Of a stretch of DNA of 8,547 nt, positions 1-5,895 are shown in pieces. Numbering within the stretch: the stretch's first letter is position 1; each line of letters starts with the position of its first letter. A program made the translations under genes and the position numbers. The notes under the pieces were generated by a model. That model made no database searches. It was not told the DNA's origin and worked only from the letters and a program-made list of their open reading frames with translations. The stretch comes from GCA-2748575 sp033722575 (GTDB taxonomy: Bacteria; Pseudomonadota; Gammaproteobacteria; Pseudomonadales; Ketobacteraceae): NCBI GenBank assembly GCA_033722575.1, contig JAWVYU010000225.1, positions 1-8,547 of the forward strand. The letters run 5' to 3'.

Positions 1-2385
1 GGCCGTAGCGGTACCACCAAAGGAACTCGACACGGAAACAGCGTGATCGGCAGCTTCACCGTCCCCCAGTACCGTGGGTGTGCTCAGCAGGTCGATATTG
101 ATGGTCTCGTCTTCCTTGATGGACGCAGAGAAGTCACCGGCAACCGGCAGCAGATTGGGCACCTGATAGGTGTAATTCACCTGATCTGTCACACCTGCGA
201 AATTTTCCACGGTGAGACTCACAACAAAGTCACCGTAAATATCCGTCACAAAACTGCTGGCCCCCTGATCAGTGCTGCTTAACGCCGCGCTGCTGTTATC
301 CGGCAATGTGAGCGACCAGGCAAAGGAATCAGCGAACAGACTGCTTAACCCTGACAACTCAATCCGGTCGCCCCGCGATACCGTTGCCTGACTCTGCTCT
401 GTAGAATCCTGCAGTACGGTGGTTATGGTATTTTTTGCCGTACTGCTGATAATGGCCAGCGGCACTCCGGGTTGTTGCGACTCAATATCCACGCTCAGAT
501 GGGCCGCCAGCAATTCTGCCCGGGTCTGGGCCACACTGCCGGATTCAGACTGGGTGCCCACCCAGAAATTATCCATGGTAACCCGTGCCATGGGCATGGT
601 GCCCTCCACAAAAACCCGCTGGATGATTTCATCACGGCGATCAATAAAGCCCTGGTAGGTGGCAAACTGCAGCTCTTCATTCTCCAGGCCGTTATGACAG
701 GCGCGACAGGTGGGGGCAAACACCTCCAGATAAAATTCGGAGGCATTGTCCGGGTTGGTTTCCGGCCCGCCATCGGCAGGCGAGCGCCAGGCCACTGGAA
801 TATATTCGCCGTTAAAGCTGTTATCAGGCATATCCTCGCCACCGTACCAGCCGTTAATCAGGTCCAGCTGGGCATCGGTTATATTGGTCAGCTTCAACAT
901 CCTGTTAAGGGTTTTAAAGGCAGCATTGTAATCGGATCTGGTCAGGAATTTTTCGTCATCAAAGGGGGTTCGGCCTTCATAGGCCGCGTCGGAAAATGCA
1001 AAGGTATCCACATCCCATAACAAAAACCCGGCGCCGATGTCGCCTTCATTGGGGTATTCACCACCCACCAGTGCTGCCGGCGTGCCACCATGACAAACGG
1101 TACAGTTACCGGGCGTAAACTTTTCACCGCGGCCATCAAAATCCATGCTGACCACCCGCTTCTGCACGCCGGTTAATGGATCGCGGATAAAGGTATAGAA
1201 CTTGGTGAACGGGTCACCACCGCCCGGACCGGGGCTGTATTCCATCGCCACCGTACCAAAGTGATTGGAACCGTCCACCAGGGAATCCACGTTGGGATAA
1301 TTTTCCACAAAGGCAAACAGGTGCCCCTGCTCGTTGGACCACACCCGCATATCGCGGCCAAAGGCCAGGTCAAAACCGTTAAGGTATTTTGCCCGCGTTG
1401 CGGTGGCCGCGTCGTAGCCATTGGCGGTCAGCCAGTCCTGCAGCGTGGTTTTCTGATTGTCGGGATCAATGGTGGCATAATAGGCCAGCGCCGTGGTTTT
1501 GCTCTCCGCCAGGGCATTACCCAGATTATCCAGCAACAGCGACGTGTCCACGCTGATGCCATCGGGCGTCGGTGCATTCAGGCCCAGAGCCACCGGCGGC
1601 TCAATCAGGTTGGCGGCTATGGGTTCGCCACCGCTGTCAAGCACCTGAATCACATAGTCTACAGAAGCCGTCACATTCTCCAGTGAAAGCCCGATGATCA
1701 CATCAATATCATTGCGTGCACTTTTATTCACATCCACCAGGTCCTCGATACGGGCCGAAGGTATGTCGAAACTGAAGCGGGGGAAATTGCTGCTGCTTTG
1801 CTGGGCCGCTGTCCAGGATCCGCTGCGGGTTTCCGTCAGCAGGGTACGGGTGGTGGTAGTTCCGTTCAGGCGCTGGTATCGCTGGGTAACCGTCATTACC
1901 AGATCAAAACTGACATCGCCCGCCAAGGGCGCCACGCCGTCATCCAGGGCAACCTCAACCACGTAATCATCCGGCGCGTCGAAATAGGTAAGAAACCGGT
2001 TCAGATCCACGGGCCCAACGGCTGAGACGGTTACCGTATCCGAATCGGTTTTGCCGCCGTTATCTTCCACGGTCAGGCGAAAAACCAGGTCGGTGTCTTC
2101 GCTGGCGGTGGGCAGCGTCAGCTTGACAGTGGAACTGTTGACCACCGCCAGATCAACCGTCGGGCCCGATACCTGTTCCCACCGGAAATCCATGACAGGG
2201 CCGTCGTTATCGTAACTGTCGCGGCCACTCAGGGTGATTTCCGAGCCGAACCGCGCCCTGATATCGGGGCCCGCGTTCGCCGTTGGTGAATCATTACCAC
2301 CGGATGAACCGCCCCCGCAGGCGAATAGCAAACTGATCATGGCAGGCAATAAAAGAAACCGGGTGAGTGTTTTTATAAGGGTCAT
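1..2385 (-). CDS. Large outer-membrane lipoprotein with PKD-like domains and two c-type heme motifs (3' end beyond window)
   Basis: The frame stays open for 795 codons from the ATG at 2385 to the left edge, so the C-terminus is missing. The N-terminus is a lipoprotein signal: MTLIKT, a hydrophobic run, then the lipobox LFAC with Cys23. Gly follows the Cys, not Asp, which fits outer-membrane sorting. A Gly/Ser-rich linker leads to a PKD-like beta-sandwich at about 34-121 (NAGPD, a D-x-D-N-D-G turn, FRWEQVSGP). Residues 122-420 are unassigned, although the stretch around 300-365 (TTL..WLTANGYD, then FGRDMRVW) resembles conserved regions I recall from other predicted cytochrome c-like proteins. 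CTVCH (428-432) and CRACH (560-564) are covalent heme c sites, and GTMPMA (595-600) could supply an axial Met. A second PKD-like domain covers about 650-742, and a cadherin/Big_9-like repeat (IKEDETINIDLL) starts near 746. It is probably co-translated with the barrel gene just upstream. Its function is unknown; surface electron transfer or a redox enzyme is inference. Confidence 0.85.
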   Translation of the reverse strand, partial: MTLIKTLTRFLLLPAMISLLFACGGGSSGGNDSPTANAGPDIRARFGSEITLSGRDSYDNDGPVMDFRWEQVSGPTVDLAVVNSSTVKLTLPTASEDTDLVFRLTVEDNGGKTDSDTVTVSAVGPVDLNRFLTYFDAPDDYVVEVALDDGVAPLAGDVSFDLVMTVTQRYQRLNGTTTTRTLLTETRSGSWTAAQQSSSNFPRFSFDIPSARIEDLVDVNKSARNDIDVIIGLSLENVTASVDYVIQVLDSGGEPIAANLIEPPVALGLNAPTPDGISVDTSLLLDNLGNALAESKTTALAYYATIDPDNQKTTLQDWLTANGYDAATATRAKYLNGFDLAFGRDMRVWSNEQGHLFAFVENYPNVDSLVDGSNHFGTVAMEYSPGPGGGDPFTKFYTFIRDPLTGVQKRVVSMDFDGRGEKFTPGNCTVCHGGTPAALVGGEYPNEGDIGAGFLLWDVDTFAFSDAAYEGRTPFDDEKFLTRSDYNAAFKTLNRMLKLTNITDAQLDLINGWYGGEDMPDNSFNGEYIPVAWRSPADGGPETNPDNASEFYLEVFAPTCRACHNGLENEELQFATYQGFIDRRDEIIQRVFVEGTMPMARVTMDNFWVGTQSESGSVAQTRAELLAAHLSVDIESQQPGVPLAIISSTAKNTITTVLQDSTEQSQATVSRGDRIELSGLSSLFADSFAWSLTLPDNSSAALSSTDQGASSFVTDIYGDFVVSLTVENFAGVTDQVNYTYQVPNLLPVAGDFSASIKEDETINIDLLSTPTVLGDGEAADHAVSVSSSFGGTATA

Positions 2386-2387
2386 GA

Positions 2388-3791
2388 TTAAAACTCCAGG
2401 CGGGCACCGCCGGCAAAATAGGCACTGTCGACTTCATCCAGTTTAAGGGGGGTTTTGTAGCTGAAAAATGCCTGAACACCATTCTGTAACACGGCACTGA
2501 CGCTGAGGGCGGCAAGAAAATAATCGCTGTCGGGTTCATCGGTAATCACATTAAAAAAGCTGTTGGTGACATCGTCAGCGAACTTGGCGCCGATTTCACG
2601 GGCGTCATCTTCGAATTCATGAATCCATTCCAGATCAAACTGGGGCACCAGCACACCCCAGTACTGGTTGGCAACAAACTGCACCCTGCCGCCAAGGCGG
2701 CTGGTGAGGGAATCAATATCCTGGCTTTCAACGGTAAGATTGAGTTCGTCAGCATTGGTTTCTGTATAACCATCAATCTCGGTATTGACGTAATCAATGG
2801 CAAAGGTGGGGCCGTAGGTCCAGCTGCCCTGGCTGATGATATAACCGCCCTGCACTGTCAGGCTAAGCTGATCGCTTTCGGTGCTGGACAGGGCCAGTTC
2901 ATTGGTAGCCGCAATCAGGGCGTTATTGGAGGGATAGGAAATGCGCCGCTCCATATCAAAATCCGTTTGTCCGAATGTAAGGGACGCATCGCCGTAAAAC
3001 TGCTGCCACTCGCCGGCACCAAACAGGGTGATCAGCCAGCTTTCACTTTCAATTTCGCCAGCCACAATACTTTTTGAGCCATCAAAGTCCACCTGACTTT
3101 CGATAACGCCCATAGCCGCCCCCACAATCAGTGAAGGCTGCAGCCGGTAGTCCACGCCGCCGGTAACCGACCAGGTATCGAATTCAAAGGCATCCTCGCG
3201 ATCGGTAGGGTCCCGCTCGCCCTCGCTGTAGCCTCCATTAAGAAAAGCCCCCCACTTCGACAACACCCCTGCTTCCGCACCGGCATTACCACCGCGGTAA
3301 TAGCTGCCGTCAGGGTAGGCCTGCTGGTGCCAGGCCATCTGAAACCCCCGGGACCCCATACGCAGCGCATCAATACGGGCGCCGATATTGGCGGTCTGGG
3401 CTCCCAGGGCTTCGGAGGTCATTTTTCCCTGGGCGCCGATTTCCTCATGGGTAACCCACTGCAGAACGGCAGCAAAGCCTTCGGCATCCAGGTTCAGGCT
3501 GTCCTCGGTGGGCAGGGAATCCCCAAAGAGCGCGTTCAGTATCTGGTTGCCGGTGTGCACGATTTCCTTCGCGCCTTCGTACAGGGCCTGCTCTTCCTCT
3601 GACAGGGTCTCTCCGGAGCTGATACGGGCATCCAGTTCATTGAAAATATTGGATACCGCGATGGCCGCATTGGTTTGCGCCTCGGTCAGGTCCGGCACCT
3701 CTTCGATCCCGGCAAACGCCGGCGCAGTCAAACCGAGCAGTCCAGGCAGTACCAAAGACCACCAAAACCCTTTTTTTATTGTGCTTTTCAT
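2388..3791 (-). CDS. Autotransporter-type outer-membrane beta-barrel protein with a short N-terminal domain
   Basis: The product is 467 aa from the ATG at 3791. A longer reading from 3824 is possible, but the 3791 ATG has a good Shine-Dalgarno (AGGGGAG, 5-base spacer) and begins a clean signal peptide: MKSTIKK, a hydrophobic core, and predicted cleavage after APAFA (residue 27). Residues 28-120 are mostly helical and acidic. A segment near 119-146 (GAQGKMTSEALGAQ, then NIGARIDALR) resembles the linker ahead of the barrel in autotransporter-like proteins. From about 175 to the end, alternating beta-strands dominate (WGAFLNGGYSEGERD, WSVTGGVDYRL, LIVGAAMGV, LFGAGEWQQFYGDASLTFG). The chain ends in ...GGARLEF, with the terminal Phe expected of a BAM-recognised barrel. 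There is no large passenger domain, so it may be a stand-alone barrel or porin-like protein and not a true secretion device. It probably forms an operon with the heme lipoprotein downstream. Confidence 0.85.
   Translation of the reverse strand: MKSTIKKGFWWSLVLPGLLGLTAPAFAGIEEVPDLTEAQTNAAIAVSNIFNELDARISSGETLSEEEQALYEGAKEIVHTGNQILNALFGDSLPTEDSLNLDAEGFAAVLQWVTHEEIGAQGKMTSEALGAQTANIGARIDALRMGSRGFQMAWHQQAYPDGSYYRGGNAGAEAGVLSKWGAFLNGGYSEGERDPTDREDAFEFDTWSVTGGVDYRLQPSLIVGAAMGVIESQVDFDGSKSIVAGEIESESWLITLFGAGEWQQFYGDASLTFGQTDFDMERRISYPSNNALIAATNELALSSTESDQLSLTVQGGYIISQGSWTYGPTFAIDYVNTEIDGYTETNADELNLTVESQDIDSLTSRLGGRVQFVANQYWGVLVPQFDLEWIHEFEDDAREIGAKFADDVTNSFFNVITDEPDSDYFLAALSVSAVLQNGVQAFFSYKTPLKLDEVDSAYFAGGARLEF
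2394..2398 (-). promoter_or_regulatory. Ribosome-binding site of the heme lipoprotein, inside the barrel gene
   Basis: TGGAG lies 8 bases before the lipoprotein ATG. It is made from the last sense codons of the barrel gene (CTG GAG TTT TAA). Only two bases separate that stop codon from the next ATG. This fixes the lipoprotein start and makes translational coupling of the two genes likely. Confidence 0.7.
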
Positions 3792-3822
3792 TCCCTCTCC
3801 CCTGATGAATGCGAGTCGCTCC

Positions 3823-3851
3823 ATTAAAGACAGTTCACCAGATCATTTCAA
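3823..3851 (-). promoter_or_regulatory. Putative sigma70 promoter of the barrel-lipoprotein operon
   Basis: On the minus strand the -35 box TTGAAA (3851-3846) and the -10 box TTTAAT (3828-3823) each match consensus at 5 of 6 positions and are exactly 17 bases apart. Transcription would start near 3816, giving a leader of about 25 bases before the ATG at 3791. The alternative upstream ATG at 3824 lies inside the -10 box and so would not be transcribed. The evidence is sequence match only. Confidence 0.6.
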
Positions 3852-3862
3852 TTGATTTATCC

Positions 3863-3872
3863 GGTCCGGACC
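3863..3872. repeat. Perfect 10-bp palindrome upstream of the -35 box
   Basis: GGTCCGGACC is a perfect palindrome that ends 11 bases upstream of the putative -35 box at 3851-3846. A second, 8-bp palindrome (TCAATTGA, 3848-3855) overlaps the -35 box itself. Either could be an operator half or full site, but palindromes this short also arise by chance. Confidence 0.3.
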
Positions 3873-3929
3873 AGCGGAGGAAGTGGGTTCACGCCGTAAA
3901 CAGGGAAGCGGGAGGATAGACGCGGGGTT

Positions 3930-3974
3930 ACCCGACTGGCTCCAGGGGGGTATGGACAACCTGGTCAGCCGGGT
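3930..3974. repeat. Imperfect inverted repeat between the MCP and barrel genes
   Basis: The left arm at 3930-3946 (ACCCGACTGGCTCCAGG) pairs with the right arm at 3960-3974 (CCTGGTCAGCCGGGT). On the minus-strand RNA this gives an outer helix of 9 pairs including one G-U, an asymmetric internal loop, and 5 inner pairs around a 13-base loop. It starts 28 bases after the MCP stop codon, a plausible place for a 3' end. No T-run follows on either strand, so it is not a standard intrinsic terminator. The rest of the 210-base intergenic region holds only the promoter and palindromes listed separately. Confidence 0.45.
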
Positions 3975-4001
3975 ACGGGGAGAGTCTGATTAGCAGATCG
4001 C

Positions 4002-5465
4002 TTAATAATCCTTGGACTGGTTCACCAGACTGTGCATTCGACTGGAGATTTCCATGACATGGGCCGACAGGTTTTCCAGGTTGCCGGCGTTGGCGATCAG
4101 CTCCCGGGCCGCCTCGGAATTAGTCTGGCTGATGCGTTTGAGTTCCTCGCTGGCGCCGACAATCTCACTGATGGCTTCATTTTGCTGCGACAGGCGCTCC
4201 GCCTCATTGTTGATCTGCTGAGTAATACTTTGCACGGAATCCACCACCGAATGCAGCTTGTCACCACTGCTTTTTACCACAATGGCCCCCTGCTCCACGT
4301 CGTCCGTGGCCTTGTCCAGAATGCCCCGTATCTGGGCAGCGGATTCATTGCTGCGAATGGACAGGCTGCGGACCTCGTCTGCCACCACGGCAAACCCACG
4401 CCCCTGCTCACCGGCCCGGGCCGCCTCAATAGCCGCATTCAGCGCCAGCAGGTTGGTTTGCTCGGAAATATCCGTGATCACATCCATGGCACCGCGAATC
4501 TTGTGATTACTGCTGGTGATTTCTTCCATATAGGCAATGGCCTCATTCATTTCCTTGGCACTGTTGGCAACGGTGCCTTCGGCCGAATTGGCGTTATTGC
4601 GGATTTCCTGAATGATCCGGGTAGAGGCATTAACAGACTCTGCCATCTGGCTCAGGGTGGAACTCACTGAGGATATCGAGCTGGCCTGGGTGTCCACACT
4701 GTTGCCGATAGATTCGCTGTGCTGCTTCATACTGCCCACCATGGCGGTGAGTTCATTGGACACCTGCAACAGGGATTCCGCACTCCGGGTGGCTTCCCGC
4801 AGAATCACGCTCAGGTCGTCTGCCAGGTTTTCGGCCTTTTCACTGGTGTGCCTGGCGGTATCAGCCGCCCGGTTGGCCTCTTCAATGGCATCGTTACGGA
4901 TCTTGTAGGCGTAGGCCAGTGCCAGGGTCAGCAATACGATGGGCAGGATATACCCGGAATAAATATTCACCGCGGCCTGTTTGGCGGTCATTTCCACAGT
5001 TGGTATTTCCCAACCCTGTTGATGCCCGGTAATCAGATAGATGACAAAACACAGCTGGGTGACGGACCAGAACATGGCAGAGCGGCTGTCGGTGAGCAGA
5101 TAGGCAAAAATGATGATCCCCAGGGACCAGAAAATATGGTCTGACTTGATACCGCCAAGCTGGTAAATCAGCATGAACACATAAAGACAGAAAAAGCCCA
5201 CGGCCATATTGGCCAGTACCAGGGGGGAAAACACGCGATAGCGGTTAAGCAGCATCACCAACGGGCTGCCCAGCACCAAAAACTGGGACCCCAGTGCCAG
5301 CGCCATCACGCCAGAGTTATACCATTTAATGAAGCTGTAAAGGCCCGCCAGACAGCCAAAGGTGGCAAAAAACAGCAGGGCACGGGCCCGGATGTCATCG
5401 TTCTGGTTATCATAGCCGCCTTGCGGCGTGCAAAATTCGATAATACGGGTGATCGGGTTTGCCAC
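4002..5465 (-). CDS. Methyl-accepting chemotaxis protein with a six-helix membrane sensor
   Basis: The product is 487 aa from a GTG start preceded by GAGGGAG with a 5-base spacer. The frame stays open further upstream to 5672, but that would overlap the preceding gene out of frame and adds a basic, Cys-rich segment unlike an MCP. About six hydrophobic helices follow at roughly 27-46, 51-73, 80-102, 108-125, 129-147 and 168-187, joined by short loops. No periplasmic ligand domain or clear HAMP domain is visible. Residues 190-487 form a long coiled-coil hairpin with the canonical signalling tip at about 335-367 (EQTNLLALNAAIEAARAG, then RGFAVVADEVRSLS). The tip contacts CheA and CheW, and nearby Glu/Gln sites would be methylated by CheR. 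The C-terminus (NQSKDY) has no CheR-tethering pentapeptide. Its position after pilY1 and the small gene hints at control of pilus motility, but it has its own leader and could serve flagella. The ligand is unknown. Confidence 0.95.
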   Translation of the reverse strand: MANPITRIIEFCTPQGGYDNQNDDIRARALLFFATFGCLAGLYSFIKWYNSGVMALALGSQFLVLGSPLVMLLNRYRVFSPLVLANMAVGFFCLYVFMLIYQLGGIKSDHIFWSLGIIIFAYLLTDSRSAMFWSVTQLCFVIYLITGHQQGWEIPTVEMTAKQAAVNIYSGYILPIVLLTLALAYAYKIRNDAIEEANRAADTARHTSEKAENLADDLSVILREATRSAESLLQVSNELTAMVGSMKQHSESIGNSVDTQASSISSVSSTLSQMAESVNASTRIIQEIRNNANSAEGTVANSAKEMNEAIAYMEEITSSNHKIRGAMDVITDISEQTNLLALNAAIEAARAGEQGRGFAVVADEVRSLSIRSNESAAQIRGILDKATDDVEQGAIVVKSSGDKLHSVVDSVQSITQQINNEAERLSQQNEAISEIVGASEELKRISQTNSEAARELIANAGNLENLSAHVMEISSRMHSLVNQSKDY

Positions 5466-5470
5466 TGAAA

Positions 5471-5477
5471 CTCCCTC
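5471..5477 (-). promoter_or_regulatory. Ribosome-binding site deciding the MCP GTG start
   Basis: GAGGGAG on the minus strand lies 5 bases before GTG at 5465. The next codons begin VANPITR and lead into the first membrane helix. No comparable site precedes the start codons further upstream in this frame. Confidence 0.75.
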
Positions 5478-5479
5478 AA

Positions 5480-5520
5480 TGAACTGGACTTGAAAGCTGA
5501 ATATTTTTAAGTCTAGTTCA
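5480..5520 (-). promoter_or_regulatory. Leader inverted repeat directly upstream of the MCP ribosome-binding site
   Basis: The arms TGAACTGGACTT (5480-5491) and AAGTCTAGTTCA (5509-5520) are complementary at 11 of 12 positions and flank an AT-rich 17-base loop. In the minus-strand RNA the stem ends two bases before the Shine-Dalgarno at 5477-5471. No T-run follows, so a terminator is unlikely. It could be an operator bound as DNA (TGAACT...AGTTCA dyad) or an RNA hairpin that affects ribosome access. No sigma28 motif of the kind common before chemotaxis genes was recognised; a weak TTGTCA/TAGACT pair (16-base spacer) lies at 5536-5509. Confidence 0.5.
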
Positions 5521-5534
5521 GGTTCGGGCGGTGA

Positions 5535-5579
5535 CAACCAGGAGCGGACGTCCCTGTCCGCGGAGTAACACTGTGGTTG
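5535..5579. repeat. GC-rich nested inverted repeat after the small gene
   Basis: An inner stem GCGGAC (5544-5549) / GTCCGC (5556-5561) encloses a 6-base loop. Outer arms CAACCA (5535-5540) and TGGTTG (5574-5579) also pair, with unpaired sequence between. It begins 10 bases after the stop codon of the small exported protein, so it may protect or define the 3' end of the pilY1 transcript. On the minus strand no T-run follows it, so intrinsic termination is doubtful. Confidence 0.4.
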
Positions 5580-5589
5580 GTTTTTCCGG

Positions 5590-5877
5590 CTAGCTGCAGA
5601 TTTCCCGGACTTCTGCCAGCACCGGCACCGGGCCGGTTTCGTCCTCCTGCAGGGTAAAGGTGACGCTGGCACCGGTGTACAGGGCTTTCACCCTGTTGCC
5701 TGAACAGTCATACAGCACCGTCTTGCTGTTCTTGACCATGGTTTTACCGTTAATGGCCACTATATTGTTGTCTTTGATCACATAGTTTCCCACCGGGGTC
5801 ACTTCAGGCAGCATCTCTGCCTGAACGGAACCCGACAGCAGCAGCCCAACAGAGATCACTTTCAGCAGTAATTTCAT
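5590..5877 (-). CDS. Small exported protein, PilY2-like by position
   Basis: The product is 95 aa from the ATG at 5877. A TTG at 5895 and an ATG at 5880 are in frame, but AGAGGTG sits 5 bases before 5877 and only 2 before 5880. Residues 1-20 form a signal peptide (MKLLLK, hydrophobic core, SVQA) with likely cleavage before Glu21. The mature part of 75 residues is predicted mainly beta (NYVIKDNNIVAINGK, KTVLYDC, ASVTFTLQED, PVLAEVREICS). It has two cysteines, Cys58 and Cys94, which could form a disulfide in the periplasm. It follows pilY1 by 18 bases, so the two are surely co-transcribed. In Pseudomonas-type operons pilY1 is followed by pilY2, another small exported protein, and this gene fits that slot. 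Homology was not tested, so PilY2-like is a positional inference. Confidence 0.8.
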   Translation of the reverse strand: MKLLLKVISVGLLLSGSVQAEMLPEVTPVGNYVIKDNNIVAINGKTMVKNSKTVLYDCSGNRVKALYTGASVTFTLQEDETGPVPVLAEVREICS

Positions 5878-5882
5878 CATAT

Positions 5883-5889
5883 CACCTCT
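5883..5889 (-). promoter_or_regulatory. Ribosome-binding site of the small exported protein
   Basis: AGAGGTG on the minus strand lies in the 18-base gap between the pilY1 stop codon (5898-5896) and the ATG at 5877. Its spacing selects 5877 over the adjacent ATG at 5880. Confidence 0.6.
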
Positions 5890-5895
5890 TTTCAA

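Noticed and set aside
472..1020. Plus-strand open frame of 182 codons
   Set aside because: It lies antisense to the heme lipoprotein, whose frame is continuous with recognisable domains. The plus-strand translation shows no family features, so it is a shadow of codon use.
2388..3791. Classical autotransporter with a secreted passenger enzyme
   Set aside because: Only about 120-150 residues separate the signal peptide from the barrel, and no catalytic or beta-helix passenger motif is visible.
4032..4670. Plus-strand open frame of 212 codons
   Set aside because: It is antisense to the canonical MCP signalling domain and has no recognisable motif.
5544..5585. Intrinsic terminator on the plus strand (stem followed by a short T-run at 5581-5585)
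   Set aside because: No plus-strand gene ends here, and the T-run is some 20 bases from the inner stem, so the resemblance is accidental.
5466..5672. Upstream extension of the MCP to a start at 5672
   Set aside because: It would overlap the small exported protein gene, adds a non-homologous basic segment, and lacks the strong ribosome-binding site seen at the GTG start.
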